A stretch of DNA of 64,000 nt from NCBI GenBank assembly GCA_003116875.1, contig BCKT01000004.1, positions 1,360,891 to 1,424,890 on the forward strand. The letters are read 5' to 3'. How positions within the stretch are numbered: position 1 is the first letter of the stretch; each line of letters starts with the position of its first letter. The DNA is from Takashimella koratensis (taxonomy: Eukaryota; Basidiomycota; Tremellomycetes; Trichosporonales; Tetragoniomycetaceae). This document shows, in pieces, positions 46,005 through 59,200 of the stretch. A program made the translations under genes and the position numbers. The notes beneath the pieces were generated by a model. It saw nothing but the letters and a program-made list of their open reading frames with translations, ran no database searches and was not told the DNA's origin.

Positions 46005-47299
46005 GGCGTGGCCCTTGAGGCGTAAGGGATAGCGGTGTGAGGGAGACGGGGAGATTCCGTGCGGCGCTGCAGCTAGGTGAGCGCTCGTAGGCTTGAGCGA
46101 CGAGCGACTGCTGGGTCCGGACGAGCAAATCCCAAGCCAATGTGGTACGACGTCCAACCTTGAAACCTAACCACCGGCCACGTTCGTCATGAAGAACTCC
46201 TCGTAACGCTCGGTTCGGCGACGACCACCGAACTGCGGTTCTCGACGTCGGCCCGTTCGGCCCGTTCTCTGTACTCGTCCGAGTCTAGATGGAATGGACG
46301 TGGGAGAACAACCTCGTTTAGAGAAACGGTCTAGGCGCTAGTCCTCTGTGCACGGTGGCGATACGACGACCTGTCCTTGGTGTCGATCAACAGAAACAGA
46401 TGCTCAAATACAACGACAGCGACCGACACGTTGTCGATCTTTGCATCTATACATGATCTACGACTCTAGTGGGTTTCGAAACGAGCTGCGATATTGCTTT
46501 GTTCTCAACGGCTTTTGTCAATCGCTTTGGTCCTGGTATCCTGGTTAAGTGGCAGTGTTAGGTCCGGTCACCACAAGTCACCAGGGGTTTACCTCCTCCC
46601 GTTGATCGTCGAGGGGGTAACGGTAGCTACGCAGTACTGATTCTCGCCCTCCGCTCATCCCGGTCCGATCTCAGCTCGTCGCTTTGACTCGCCGACATTG
46701 ACACTCCTTACGCGACCAAGCGACCACCCTTTGTTCTACCCGTCGTAAAGGAAAGGGTATCAAGGTGACCATCCAACCTCAGCCAGCTTAGCTACGTCTA
46801 CCTACCGGGTCTATACTGACAAATCTTGACGACTATTCCCACCACCATCAACGACGACAACCCTGCACCCTAACCAGGCTCTGCAACATCCTCCGCAGAC
46901 CCTCTCGTGCCTCGACACCCAGCAAGGTCTCGCCATATTCGTCTAGTCGCTTAGACGGAAGACGTGACTAACCCATCCACTACCGACGCAGCAAGAGCAG
47001 GCGGGCGATAAGGATGACTCTAGGTGGAGGTCGTCGGGAGTGAATAGAGACAAAGCAAGCTGTAGCGACGCGGCGGGGTTGAAGAGGTGAGGCAGTCGGG
47101 CTGGTACAAAAGACGACGACGTGAGGTAGACCAGAGCAGACATTACCCAACTCCGACCTCCTACGACCCACCCATCACGGGCATCTACTCCATCCAGCCT
47201 TGTCAACCTAGGTATTCGTAACCCAGCCCCAAGGCCACCGCATATTCAACTAGTCACTTCAGCTCATCAGCTCTCGCAACGACGAGAACTAAAGTTATC
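46005..47299. other. 1.3-kb stretch with no recognised gene
   Basis: The composition is less pyrimidine-skewed than other intergenic regions, with many gacgac and cgacga words. Frames on both strands lack conserved features. I looked for tRNA-like A and B boxes and found none convincing. Confidence 0.45.
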
Positions 47300-49255
47300 A
47301 TGAGCACCTGGGGACGGCGAGATTTCTCGTCAGATACTGGACTTCCCAGTCTCGCCAATGACGGGTCGGTCGATTGGTTCAGCCAAAACGAGAGTGAGTC
47401 AAACATCTCTTCTCCAAGCGTGGGCCCCCCCCCCCCCCCCTCCCCCTTAACCCCCCCCCTTGGCGCCTCTTGCCTCCTGTCTACGACCTTGCTGACACAC
47501 TCAGCCGGGTTTTGGATCGTCTTCGGTTGCGTCCTCTTCCTTGTGGTCGTTTGTTGTCTTTACGCACTCTGGCGTGGCCCCACTCGGGCTTTCTTCCCAT
47601 GCTGCGTCCGTCGATCCAAAACTGGCGACACCGAGACCGGAGCAGCCGGTAGCGGCGGCACCGGAGGCGTGGGGGGTAAGGAGGAAGGAGTTATGGGAGG
47701 GACAATGTGGGCGCAGCCTGTGAAAGGTTACATTACGGATCTGAGAATTAAAGCGACCGCGACGTTTCCGATGAAACGTGAGGCCGATGAAGGGAAGAAT
47801 GCGAAATCGAAAGCGAAAGCGAAAGAGGTAGAGAAGGGTAGAGAAGGGGGTAAGAGCAGTAGTGCGGGTGGAGGAGCTAAGGGAGTTGGAACATTCCCGA
47901 GCAGTCCGGCATCGACGATGAACATTACCCTCGGGTTGGGATCGGGCTCTCCTCTCCCTTCGGCACGATCACCGCTCCCGGGGTCTCCACGCCCCCCACC
48001 CGCCTCAACGCCGGCACCTCTGCCGCGCGTATCTAGCCCCCTCGTCCCCCCTTCTGCTGCGTACTCTCGGTCCCCGCCTTCCGCCCGTGTCCCACTCCCA
48101 GACGTCACTGCCCCTCCCAGCTCGGCGCGTTCTCCGCTCCCTCCGAAATCATCACCAATATCCACTTCTCCTCGCCCACCAGCTACCACTTCCCCTGCTC
48201 CCGCGTCCACATCCCCGCCTCGGAGCTCAACAGCCCCTCCTGTTCCAGTCACACCGCCTCCTGCACAGTCTCCCCCAACCGGACCTACTAGGCTCCCCCA
48301 CACCCGCGCCAAATCCTCCGCCTCTGCTGTATCCGCTACCTCCGCTCACTCGGGATACTCCTACTACAGCATTCCCCCAGGCAATTTCCACTCCCCTTCC
48401 CCATCTACCTCGGCCTACTACAGCGTTCCTCATAGCAGCTCATACTCCCAATCCCCGTCCGCCTCGTTCTACTCCACACCACATACGTCCACCCCTCAAT
48501 CAATCTACGCGCCTACCCCACGTCCTTACCCTGCTGCAACAGCTCCTCCCCCTCTTCAATCATACTACTCTTACCCCCCTCCGGGTCCCGCCTCCACCCA
48601 GAGCGTATACACCACCCACAGTGACAACCACTCGGCGTATGGCGCTTACGCCTCCCCTTCGCGGTCAACATACTACCCTAGTCCAACAAAACCGCCATCC
48701 GCCACTCCGCCGCCACACGCGTTCTCTCCGCCGCCCGTGGCGACACCGTTCACCCCGCCATGGCAGGACAGCCTGCCGAACGGGTCACCGCCAGCGCGTC
48801 CGAACCCGTTCTTCCAGCGTGCACTCGCAGGGTACCCAGTCCCTCACGTAGGTCAACAAGGGTACTACAGCCAGGGGCACGGGTATTCGCAGTCACATGG
48901 AGGTCAGGGACAAGCCTTGTGGCCTGGAAACGTGGTCGAGTTGTCGGCGTGGAGGAGGACAATGTCGGGGGATCCTCAGATGGGTCAGAGTTCAGGACGA
49001 GTGGCGAAGCAAGGAACGGAGGTGGGGAGACCACTGCATCAGAGGTCACGATCAACACCGAATGCCTCTGTCGTCAGTGTCAGAGGTCAGAGTCCAAGTG
49101 GGAAGTTGGATGGGGGAAAGAGCAAGTTGAGGAAATCTCGATCGCCACAGCCAGGCGACAAGGATAGGGCTAGGTCACACTCCCGCTCTGGGTCGGGTGA
49201 TGGTGGTAGAGGCGGCAAGAGGGTGAAGAGTCCGGCAGTGGGTAAGGCCATGTGA
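47300..49255 (+). CDS. Single-pass membrane protein with long Pro/Ser/Tyr-rich cytosolic tail
   Basis: Not recognised as a named family. Exons 47300-47393 and 47505-49255 give 614 residues. The 111-nt intron is in frame and contains a 16-C tract, so an unspliced reading adds 37 Pro-rich residues; I prefer the spliced form because GTGAGT, GCTGAC and CTCAG are all consensus. One transmembrane helix lies at about residues 33-53 (GFWIVFGCVLFLVVVCCLYALW, cut at 20 by eye into its core). It is followed by a CC pair suited to palmitoylation (FFPCCVRR) and a basic patch. The rest is disordered: Pro/Ser/Thr-rich, then Tyr-Ser-rich (HSGYSYYS, SSSYSQSPS), with a Lys/Arg/Ser-rich C-terminus. The layout resembles plasma-membrane polarity or wall-stress proteins; that is inference. 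Confidence 0.68.
   Translation: MSTWGRRDFSSDTGLPSLANDGSVDWFSQNESESNISSPSVGPPPPPSPLTPPLGASCLLSTTLLTHSAGFWIVFGCVLFLVVVCCLYALWRGPTRAFFPCCVRRSKTGDTETGAAGSGGTGGVGGKEEGVMGGTMWAQPVKGYITDLRIKATATFPMKREADEGKNAKSKAKAKEVEKGREGGKSSSAGGGAKGVGTFPSSPASTMNITLGLGSGSPLPSARSPLPGSPRPPPASTPAPLPRVSSPLVPPSAAYSRSPPSARVPLPDVTAPPSSARSPLPPKSSPISTSPRPPATTSPAPASTSPPRSSTAPPVPVTPPPAQSPPTGPTRLPHTRAKSSASAVSATSAHSGYSYYSIPPGNFHSPSPSTSAYYSVPHSSSYSQSPSASFYSTPHTSTPQSIYAPTPRPYPAATAPPPLQSYYSYPPPGPASTQSVYTTHSDNHSAYGAYASPSRSTYYPSPTKPPSATPPPHAFSPPPVATPFTPPWQDSLPNGSPPARPNPFFQRALAGYPVPHVGQQGYYSQGHGYSQSHGGQGQALWPGNVVELSAWRRTMSGDPQMGQSSGRVAKQGTEVGRPLHQRSRSTPNASVVSVRGQSPSGKLDGGKSKLRKSRSPQPGDKDRARSHSRSGSGDGGRGGKRVKSPAVGKAM
47425..47440 (+). 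repeat. Poly-C tract in an intron (16 C)
   Basis: It lies inside the 111-nt intron of the Pro/Ser-rich membrane protein, a few bases before further C runs. It is prone to length variation; in-frame retention of the intron would encode Pro. Confidence 0.9.
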
Positions 49256-49945
49256 TAGGGGTATTCAACGGTGTGGTGGATACGTGATTGGAGGTTGATG
49301 GGATATACTCTATCTCATTTTGTCGTCTGGTGATGGATAGGACAGGACATTGATGGATATGACAAAAGCGACACGACGGTGATTGATGGTTGGATGTCAG
49401 TCAACATCAGCACCAAGCAGGACAAAAGCGGCAGCTACAAGAGTGTCTCTTCAATGGGCGACGAGGACGAGGACGAGGACGGCAGCTGAGTTGAAGTGCA
49501 GTGGCAGTAGTGGCAGACAAACGTCGTGCGAAGACCCACGGCCATTGCGCCCGCTGTCGTCCTCGCCCCGCTGACAATCCTTTGATCACTGTCCGCTGTC
49601 ACTGCCTCGTCACCGCTCCCTCTGCCTCTGCCTCTCCTCCCTTACCTCGTCGCCATCACCATCAATTCAACCATCACCGCCTTACCTTTCACCATTTCAC
49701 CTCGCCGCTCGCTCTTTTACATCCTTATTGTTCTTCTTGTCCAACGACCCACCCACTAGCCCACCCATATCCAGCGTTCAACTCACACACCTACATCACC
49801 TACACTCGTCACCATACGTCTCCCTTCGCGCTCCATCTACTCTCCCTCCCCTCCAATCCCTACCTTCTCCCCTCTTCCCACCCTCTCTCCCTCCCCTGCT
49901 CCCGGACCCGCCCCTGCTCCTGGCTCAGTGACCACGACAATCACG
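49256..49945. other. Intergenic region upstream of the DUF3759-like gene
   Basis: About 690 bp. The second half is strongly CT-rich, as in a 5' leader. No gene is recognised. Confidence 0.4.
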
Positions 49946-51964
49946 ATGCAGCCGTATTACGCTCAGCCGGCGATGCCGCCCGCCGACCCGCAGATGCTCC
50001 GGATGCAGCAGATGCAGCAGATGCAGCAGATGCAACAGATGCAGGGCGGGATGGGCGGGATGGGCGGGATGGGAGCAATGGGAGGAATGAATGGGATGGG
50101 CATGGGAGGAATGGGAGGAATGGGAGGGCCTGGGATGATGATGAATAACCCACAGATGATGAGTGGGATGAACCCAATGGCAATGGGAATGGGAGGGCAA
50201 GCGGGTTACAACGCTTGGATGCCTCAGCAGCTTGGATACGATTACCAGCTCCCGACACTGGGATACAAGCCGCAGGCGAACTGGGGCGCCTGGGATCTGG
50301 TGAGTCGGCTCGGAGATGGTGAGGGAAAAGTGTTGACAAGACCGGTTAGGCGAACGCTCAGTACAACGGTGGAAGGCTGGAGAGGACATTCTTCGACCAG
50401 CTGGTAAGTGCTTCCACCTGGCGATCCACCTTCCATCTCCGTCTCCAATTCAAGAAGGAAGGTCGTCCTCGCCCTTTCTCCCTGTCTCATCTCCATCGCC
50501 GACTCATCTCCTCTTCCACACTTGTTCTCTCCTTCAACCTAAACTTTGCCACCCAATCTATCTCATGCCGTACCTCACCACCCATCGAATCCCACACACA
50601 CCTCCTCCTTCACACCCTTTGCACCCGCTGATCCAAATCAAGATCAACTCGGTCGCCGATTTCTTCAACGCTCGCCACCTTTCCGAGGAAGCCGCGCGCG
50701 ACGCACACCGCCGCGTCTACTACCGCAACGAAGGGCAGGACTCGGGTAACCGTACCCTTGGTGGAGCTGCCGCTTACCAAGCTTTCCTGTGAGTGTGGCA
50801 GACCGACACACTCAGTCTCCTTTAACCGTGTCTTGACAACTTAGGGACAAGAGGTGTAAAGACATAGGCTAACAGGCCCCAGCTGGTGGGACCGTGACCA
50901 CCACTCGGCGTATCACTCGTACCCGAGCAACGACAACCGCGAGCGTCTCGTTGGTCTCGCCGTCGCTGAGCGTGAGCAACCTCATCTTCAGATACGCAGC
51001 CTCTGACCAACCTCAGTCTACTCCCTTTGGGAAAGGGTCGAGCCAAGAAGCACTCGCGCGCGTCTCGAGGAGGCCGCAGAGTACGCCGCTGCCACTGCCA
51101 AGCACCTTTTTGACAGGGTAAGCCGCAATGCTGACTCAGCTAGCCTGTACGAGAGTATGATGAGCTGAAAGCTAATGTGCCGCTCCTCAGCACTACGACC
51201 TCGGCAGGCGCGGGTACTCTGGCTACGCGGCTGAAGACGAGCTCTCCGAGTCCGGCTCGGTCGGCCGCCGTGAGCCCCGCCGCAGCCTCTACGGTGGGTA
51301 GAGGTCTCATCCACCGGAATTCATTCGAGTCGCTTTCGCTTTTCTATTTGCGCACCAGCTGACAACGGCTCAGGTGGACCCACACCCATGATGATGGGAG
51401 GCGGCATGGGTCCGGGAATGATGGGCGGCATGCAAGGCGGCATGCCCGGTGCAATGGGGGGTATGCCTGGTGGGATGTACCCGCAAGGGATGGGACCGGG
51501 GATGAATGCAGGCATGGGTATGCCGCAGCCCGGTTACGGTGCCTTCGGTATGCCCGGAGCTATGGCCAACCAGATGGGCGGCTATGGAATGGGCGGTATG
51601 GGTCCGGGCGGAGCTGCGATGGGAGGAATGGGCATGGGCATGGGAATGCCCGCCAACGGAGGCGTACCGCTCCCCGAAGCCCCCGCGATGCCGGTGAGTA
51701 GCTTGCTATCATTTTCGACGCTCAGAGTTCCATACTGACACGAGCTTCAAAATTGCAGGGAATGCACCCTTACACTTGGGGGAGGCAGAGCGGCGTCATG
51801 TACGGACAACAGGTGCGCAACGGCCATAATGTCTAAGACATTCATCCGTGTCAATACTGACTCACCAGCCTTACTAGCCCGTTGACCAAGCTGGGAACCC
51901 TACCTTCTTGGGAGGACCCGAGAGGAGTTTCTGGCCCTTTGGACCGACTCGTTACTCGTGGTAG
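49946..51964 (+). CDS. CipC-like (DUF3759-type) domain protein with Gly-Met-rich tracts
   Basis: The family is named after CipC, a concanamycin-induced protein of Aspergillus; its function is unknown. Nine exons (49946-50299, 50362-50403, 50643-50788, 50883-50971, 51017-51117, 51191-51293, 51359-51693, 51759-51812, 51878-51964) give 436 residues. The middle third resembles CipC: VYYRNEGQ, TLGGAAAYQAFLWW, RERLVGLAVAELYSLWERV, LEEAAEYAAATAKHLFDRHY. On both sides are Gly/Met-rich low-complexity segments (GMGGMGGMGAMGG; MQGGMPGAMGGMPGG). The C-terminus is aromatic (MHPYTWGRQSG, RSFWPFGPTRYSW). The resemblance is by pattern and moderate, and the flanking GM-rich tracts are unusual for the family. 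The ATG is preferred over a GTG six codons upstream. Confidence 0.68.
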
Positions 51965-53271
51965 TCGAGCCCCGTTCTGCTCAGAGGTGCTAAACTCTGA
52001 TGTCCTGATTCCTTCCGTACCTGAAAGTGTCTGCTGTGTAAGGTCTGGTTCAAGCTGTCTGAGTGTCAGGTGATGCCTGTGATGCCTGTAAACAATGAAA
52101 CGTATGAAGCAAAGTATCGATGCAATCGTTTCGTCCACTCCAACTCGTTTCCGCTCTCACGCACTTTGTCTGACCGAGTGCCACACCACTAATGCTTGGG
52201 GGCGGCCCGCTAATTACCAAGTGCCACCACTGTCTACCTCCACCTGAGCCATTCGATCGTGGGGACCCACTCATATGAACCGCTGTCTGTCACGGTGATT
52301 CCAGCGTCATTTCATCGTCCACCCCCCGACTCTGCCCATCTCAAATCGTCGAGCTGATCACCTCTAATATCCCCCTGGATACACCTCCCTGGTCCCATTG
52401 TGGTCTGCCCCACCTGCCCGCCCCTCGTCCATACTCCTTTCACTCCCTCGTCGTCTTCCACCCCTGGCAACACCTTTGTCCCCTGCCCTTGCCGTCCGCC
52501 GTTCGTTCCTTCCGACTCGCACGGCTGAGACAACACGTTCATCCGTATTCCTCTATTCACTGTGACTCTTTACACCCGCCCTCTTCCCCTCTCCTGGAAC
52601 CCACCTTGTCCCCTTACCGCGCCCACAAAGGACTCGTATGACCTTGGACCTTGACAACGCTGCTGCCCCGCGACCCGGAAACCCGACCGGTGAGCCCTTT
52701 AGAACGCTTCAGATATCCACTATACCTACTGTTCTCGCACGGCAGAGTCCCAGCTGAACACCACAGCAGCCCAGGAAAGAGGAAGCACGTCTCACAGCTC
52801 GAGAACAAACGCAGCTCTCACCCTATCCGTCTTCCTTCTACCTTGACACCTTGACAACGGCCTCTCGGTCTCTGTTCGAAAGGACCGGCTTCGGCAAGCT
52901 TTGGGTCAGATCACAAACCCGAAGTGCTATCCGCGGCATCAATGGAGCGACAATACGAGCTCCGTTCAATGTTATAACACAGCATCAAAAGTTTCATTGC
53001 GCGTGTGTGATCGAGCAGACTTGTTTTGTTCCCCTATCATTGACGGTCTAGACTTTGGACGCTCCTCTGTCTCTCAAAGACCACGATTAGTCGGCCAACA
53101 CAACACGTCACCCTTTCATCACGGCTTTCGCGACCTGCCCAGCCTCTGCTCAGCAAATAACGCTCGCTCCACTTGCTCTTTCCCTCTTGTCATCCTCTAC
53201 ACTCTCTCGCCTCCCCCACTCCTCCACCACCCCTTCTCACCGCCCCATTCCACTCACCAAACTCACTCCCA
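51965..53271. other. Intergenic region upstream of the ABC transporter
   Basis: About 1.3 kb with no conserved frame. The last 100 bases are CT-rich, as is typical of leaders here. Confidence 0.45.
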
Positions 53272-56200
53272 ATGCCCCACCCCATCTCGTCGACGGCCTC
53301 TGCGTCGACGTCCACCGCCCACTTGCTCTCCTCCGATTCCCCCACCTCGGCTGCGTGGCCTTCGTCCACCTCCACCGCCTCCTCACCCGACACTTCGCCA
53401 TTCGACGACACCGACAGGCCCGCCAGCGTCTCCGACTTTGACGCCAACGTCCGCTTCTTCCATGGCGCACTCGGCGGTGTGATCCCCCTCGCTCTCGGTG
53501 CGGGAGCGACTTACCTCGGTCGACTGGTGCGCTCGCCGCCGGAAGGCTGGGGCGGGACCTGGGGCGAGCACGCGGTCAGGACGTACTTGTGCGAAGCAGC
53601 AGGCATGGGCCTCATTGTGAGTACGACTGATATATCTCTTGACATCGAGGCTGACACTGCCCTTCTAATCTATAGGCCATCGCAGGGCTCATCTACTTCT
53701 ACACATGGTTCCACCCTGTCTTGATCTCCCTACCTGGGGGTCCCTACCTCGAGCGCAGGCTCCAGTCCCAACACCTCACCTCTCACAGGATCCTTTGTGT
53801 CTCGGCCTTCTTCGCATTCGTTTTCGCCTCTATCCTCCACATCCTCCCGCGCATCCTCTACATCGTACAGTACCGTCGCGCCCCCGAGGCTCTGCAGGGA
53901 ACTTCGTCTTACCTCGGAGCGGCGTACATCACGATCCTCATTCTTGGGATATTGACGGCCGGGTTGATGCGTCGCGGTCCAAGGATGCACACCGACCCGC
54001 TCAAGCTCGGCACAGGCTATGGCGTGCGAGGCGACGAGACGGAGGAAAAAGAAGGCGCCAAGTCTTCCGCGTTATCAATCTTCTCTCGCATCTCTCGTAA
54101 GAAACTGTCTGGTCTCTCACTCGGTGGATCGCGAGAAGAACAAGCAGACGACCATGACTCAAACGTCCTCGACTATTCAAATTGTTCCATGCTGAGTCTT
54201 CTACTCCTCGCTTACGTGAGTTGACAACTTGGCGTCATCACAACGTGTGCTGACAACAACTGCAAAACAGTGCGCGAGGATCGCCGTCCGTGCCTCCCAG
54301 GTCACTCAGTTGAAACAGTCTGATCTGCCTCTTTTGGAAGAGGAAGTTCGCAAAGCTGGTTTGAGCGCATTCGATGATCTCAGCAGAGGACCAACTGGTG
54401 AAGTCACTAGCTGGGGTCTCGTCAAGGTCCTCTGGTGGCCACTGCGTTGGAAGATCTTCATCAGTAAGTCAGGAAGTCTTTCAAAGAAGGGAGCTTTTCG
54501 ATCACGAAGTTGACGTCAGCTGATCAACTGTGATCTCAGCTTTCATTGTCGAGACGGTTTGCTTGTTCTTCGGGTACATCCGGATGATCGCACTGCACGA
54601 GATTATCGATGCTCTCAAGAGTGACAGTGACGATAAATCGTACGCTTACCTCATGTGCTGGGGTCTCTTTGTAGGGCAGTCTTTACAAGGTAAGTCGACA
54701 TAGTTATACAGACAGCTCGATTGTTTGTCGAAAGCTAAGTGCTTTCAATCACGCAGTCATCATTTCGGCTTACAGCTGGTGAGTATCTCTCAACTGAACG
54801 GTCTCAATCCTAATCAGTTGGCTGACCACGATATTAGGGTTCGGGAGAACTACCTCTTGCACAATCCTGTTCGGCTTTCTCTGTCGGCCATGGTGAGTTT
54901 CTGATTTCATTATGATGTAATGGTATGCTCCGATTTGAGCTGATGAGAAACACAACTTAGCTCTTTGCAAAGATCCTTCGAACCGCCGACGCGAAAGCGA
55001 TGGAAGCACACAACGCTAGCGAGGCGGGGGCGGCCCAGGACTACAAGAAGGGCCGAGCACAGGTCATGAACTTGCTCACTATCGACATTGGGACCGTCGC
55101 TAGCATGGCCACGTACCTGTGGAACACCACAAACCCGTGGGTTCTAAATCAGTTTCTATATCGTTGGGTTACGTTGCTGACCGAGAGTTTGTGGTACACA
55201 GGTTAATAGGACGTAAGTTTCTGTAGCAAGCGTATTTGATGCACGAGACAGCTGCAGACGCTGACTGATTACGCAGTCGTCTTTGGTCTCATCTTCATTT
55301 ACAGGATGTTTGGCGTCAGCGCATTCGTCGGAATTACGATGGTCCCCCTGACAGCGCCTGTAACCGTATGGATGACAGCGGCTATGTACCGTGAGTTGGA
55401 GATTCAAACGCAGTTGCGGTGAGCTAACGGATCCGCAGGATGCGATCGCGCTTGGTCTCGCGCCCGTGATGCGCGTATTGCGGCGATCAAAGAGATGCTG
55501 GTCGGCATCAAGGTTGTCAAGGTTTGTTCGGTGAAAGGATGCTAGCCCCCCTCTGCAGCTGCTGATATGAATCCTTATCACACAGCTCAACGCGTTTGAA
55601 AAGTACGAGAGAGCGCGAATTGAACGCCTGCGTAACCAGGAGATTGTGTAAGTGTGCACTAACAAGAGATTCCGAATGATTTGACAATCTCTTAGGTGGC
55701 AGCTTTGGAGATTCCGTTTGGGCGCTTTCTGGAACATGGTGTCAGATCAGATGCCAGGACTGGCCATCATGGCCACGTTCTGGTTCCATACGAAAGTCAT
55801 GGGCAACTCACTCGACCCAGCCACCGCCTTCGTCGCTGTCGGCGTGTTTGGATACGTCAGATCGGGACTTGAGAATCTCCCTTACTCGATTGACCGATTC
55901 CTCGCGACCAAGATTGCCCTCGACAGAATCAAATCTTACCTCAACCAAGCTGAGATCGACCTCACTGTTCCCGACCCGTTCGATACGACTGTCGCATGCC
56001 GTGATGCCCAGATCGCGTGGCCGACAGGTCAAAAGTCGGAAGATTCGATCAAGGCGGCATCAGCAGTGGAAGGGTCAAATGAGAAAGTCTTCAAGCTTCG
56101 GAACGTCAACGTCGATTTGCCGGTGGGCAAGATGACCCTTGTCTCCGGACCTTTGGGTGCAGGCAAGACACTTTTCGTGAGTACGCCTTGACCAGCTTTC

Positions 56201-59200
56201 GCTTGATCAGCGTTGCTAACTGTTGATTCCAGCTTCGAGCGCTTCTCGGCGAAGCTGTGATCGAATCTGGCTCGGTGGTCGCACCTCGCTCTGCTCCCGA
56301 TTTCACCCCAGTCCAGACCTCTGAATCCAAACTTGCCTGGTCAAACGAACTTTGGCTCAAGAACAGCATCGCGTACGCGTCTCAGCAGCCGTATATTCGT
56401 CACGGAACCGTTCGAGACAACATCGTCTTTGGTCAACCGTTCTGGGAGGAAAGGTACGAGGAGACGTTGAAGCAGTGTTCGCTGCTTGGCGATTTGACCC
56501 TCTTGGTCGATGGCGACTTGACAGAAGTTGGCGAGCACGGTGTCAACTTGGTAAGTTGGGAGAGCTTAGTACATAAGCAATCCGAGCTGACTCGGCCGGA
56601 ACAGAGTGGAGGACAGAAAGCCCGCATCAATCTCGCCCGATGCGTCTACTCGCGAGCCAAGACAATCTACCTCGACGATATCCTCTCTGCCGTCGATGCT
56701 CACACCGCTCAGTACCTTGTCAACGAATGCTTCAAGGGCAGCTTGCTTCGCGACCGAACTGTCGTTTTGGTCAGCCACCATATCGAGCTGTGTCTACCTG
56801 CCGCAGATCTCTTCATCTCCCTGAAGAATGGAACAGTCGATCAAGCGGTTCCGGCATCCGAAGCGAAAATCGCAGATTTGGAAGATGTCAAGTCTCCACC
56901 GATCAGCCCATCCGTTGCGATCGAGCAGATCCCAGAAGTTATTGGTCTCGGCGACGTCGCGAAGACTGTGGGTGCGGAGAAGAAAGGTGGCGAAAGTGAC
57001 CGAGAGCGACGAGCGTCTTTGCGCGTTCTGTACAAGGCCGAACACCAAGCCGAGGGTCGCGTCGCCGTCAGCCACTACATGCTCCTCATCGTGGCATCGG
57101 GTGGTATCCTCTGGCTCACTCCGTTCATGATCATGACCACGGGCGCCAAGATCTTCGATGTCGCAGGCTCGTGGACGCTGCAACGATGGGCGGAAGACAC
57201 CGATCCGTCTCGTCTCGACTACTACCTTCAGATCTACATCTTTTACGTTGTCGCTGGGGCCCTCTTTGCTTCTCTTCGTTGGATCTGGCTGTACGGGATC
57301 AGCAGAAATAGTGCAATGGGGTGGTACTCTGCCGGAACAACCAAAGTCCACCGGATGCTCATGGACACGATCTGCGCCGCCCCGCTCAGTTTCTTCGAGA
57401 GTACTCCTGCGGGGAGGTTGATGAACGTTTTCGGTCAAGACATGTGGAGACTCGATGCTGGCTCGGCCGATGATTTCGGGCGCACCGTCATGCAAGTGAT
57501 CCGACTAGCCGCTGGCGTTCTCGTCGTAGGTACGCAAGAACCCTGGATGCTTTTAGTCTTTGCATTCTTCTTTGTCCCGCTTTACTACATCAGCAAACTC
57601 CTTGGTGTCCTGCGTACCAGCCTTCGTCGACTTAATGCGATCGCCGATTCCCCTCTGATCACGCTGTACCACAATGCGATCGACGGAGTGGTCATGGTTC
57701 GCGCTTTCGGGACAAACAAGGTCATGGCGTCGGCAATGATGACTTTGATCAACCGAGCCAGAACAGCGACCATCGCCGACAACGTTTCGTATAATTGGGT
57801 AAGGAGCGTGGCCACTTCGTCGACGAGCGTGGTTGTTTCAGCGACGAGCTTTGTTTTGGTCAGCCGAGGTGTGTCACCGGCTTTGACAGGGTTCATCCTG
57901 ATGTTTGCGCTTTCGCTCTCAAATGGTACGTTATGATCTTTGATAAACAAGTGTCAAAAGGATTGACTGATCCAACGGTGTGATTCACAGACATCTTCGC
58001 GTTGCTCGAGCGCTTCACGTGAGTCCTGGCAGCTCCTCAACTTACCGAGCTCATGACGTATGCTAATCCTTGTCGCAGCAACCTGGAACAGACTCTGGTC
58101 AGCGCTGAGCGTGTCAACAACTACATCCAAATGCCTGCCAAGGAATCTACCGACGGTGACATTCCTCCTCCCAGCTGGCCTTCGCGCGGGCACGTCAAGT
58201 TCCAAAACCTGTCTCTTCGATACGCCGACGACCTCCCAGATGTCCTTCACAACATTTCCTTCGAAGTGGAGCCTGGACAACGTGTGGGGATTGTCGGTGC
58301 TACAGGCTCCGGCAAGTCGACACTTGCTCTGAGTCTGTTCCGTGGTGTCGAGGCACACGAAGGAACCATCGAAGTTGACGGAACGGACGTATCTACCCTT
58401 GCTCTCCATGAGCTCAGAGGGAGACTCAACATGGTCGCTCAGGACGGTACCCTCAGTTCGGGAACTCTTCGCGAAGCACTCGATGTTACAGCCGCGAAAG
58501 ATGACCACGAGATCTATGCGGTTCTTCAGAGGGTTCACCTCTTGCCGGAGATATTGACAGAGGTGGATGTGAAGGAAAACCCTTTTGCGAACCTTGATTC
58601 GTTTGTCGCTGCTGAAGGAGCAAACTTCAGTCAGGGCCAAAGACAATTGTTGTGCCTTGCTCGGGCGCTGCTCAAGACGTCGAAAGTGCTCGTCATGGAT
58701 GAAGGTGAGTCAAAAAAGGGATGAAATAAGCAGAGGGATATGAGGGATAGTCGCTAACAGATCACCTCGATGTCGGACACAGCCACCTCATCGGTTGACT
58801 TTGAGTGAGTGGAGTTGTACTTGGGTGAAATCTAAGGCCAAAGAAGTAGACTGCTAACTCTGTGATTAGGATGGACGCCAAGATTACCCAGACGATCAAG
58901 GAGTGTTTCGCAGGGACGACCATGATTGTCATTGCCCACCGTCTCGCGACGATCATCAACTAGTGAGTGGAGCAGGATGTGGCCCAGCTTGAGGCCTGGA
59001 CGGGGACAAGTGTAACTGGGACGGTAGTTGTATATAGGCAGGCGCTGACGACCAACAGCGACAAGGTGCTTGTACTTGAGCAAGGTCGCATTCTGGAATA
59101 TGGTGAGTGTCTCGAATCCATTCCACCTCTCGATCGCTCTCAGTATTGGACATGTACTGATATTTCACCTTCAGGTCGACCCGTCGATATGATGAAGAAC

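Noticed and set aside
46005..47299. tRNA or other structured RNA gene
   Set aside because: No matching A and B boxes or cloverleaf arms could be found by eye here or elsewhere in the window.
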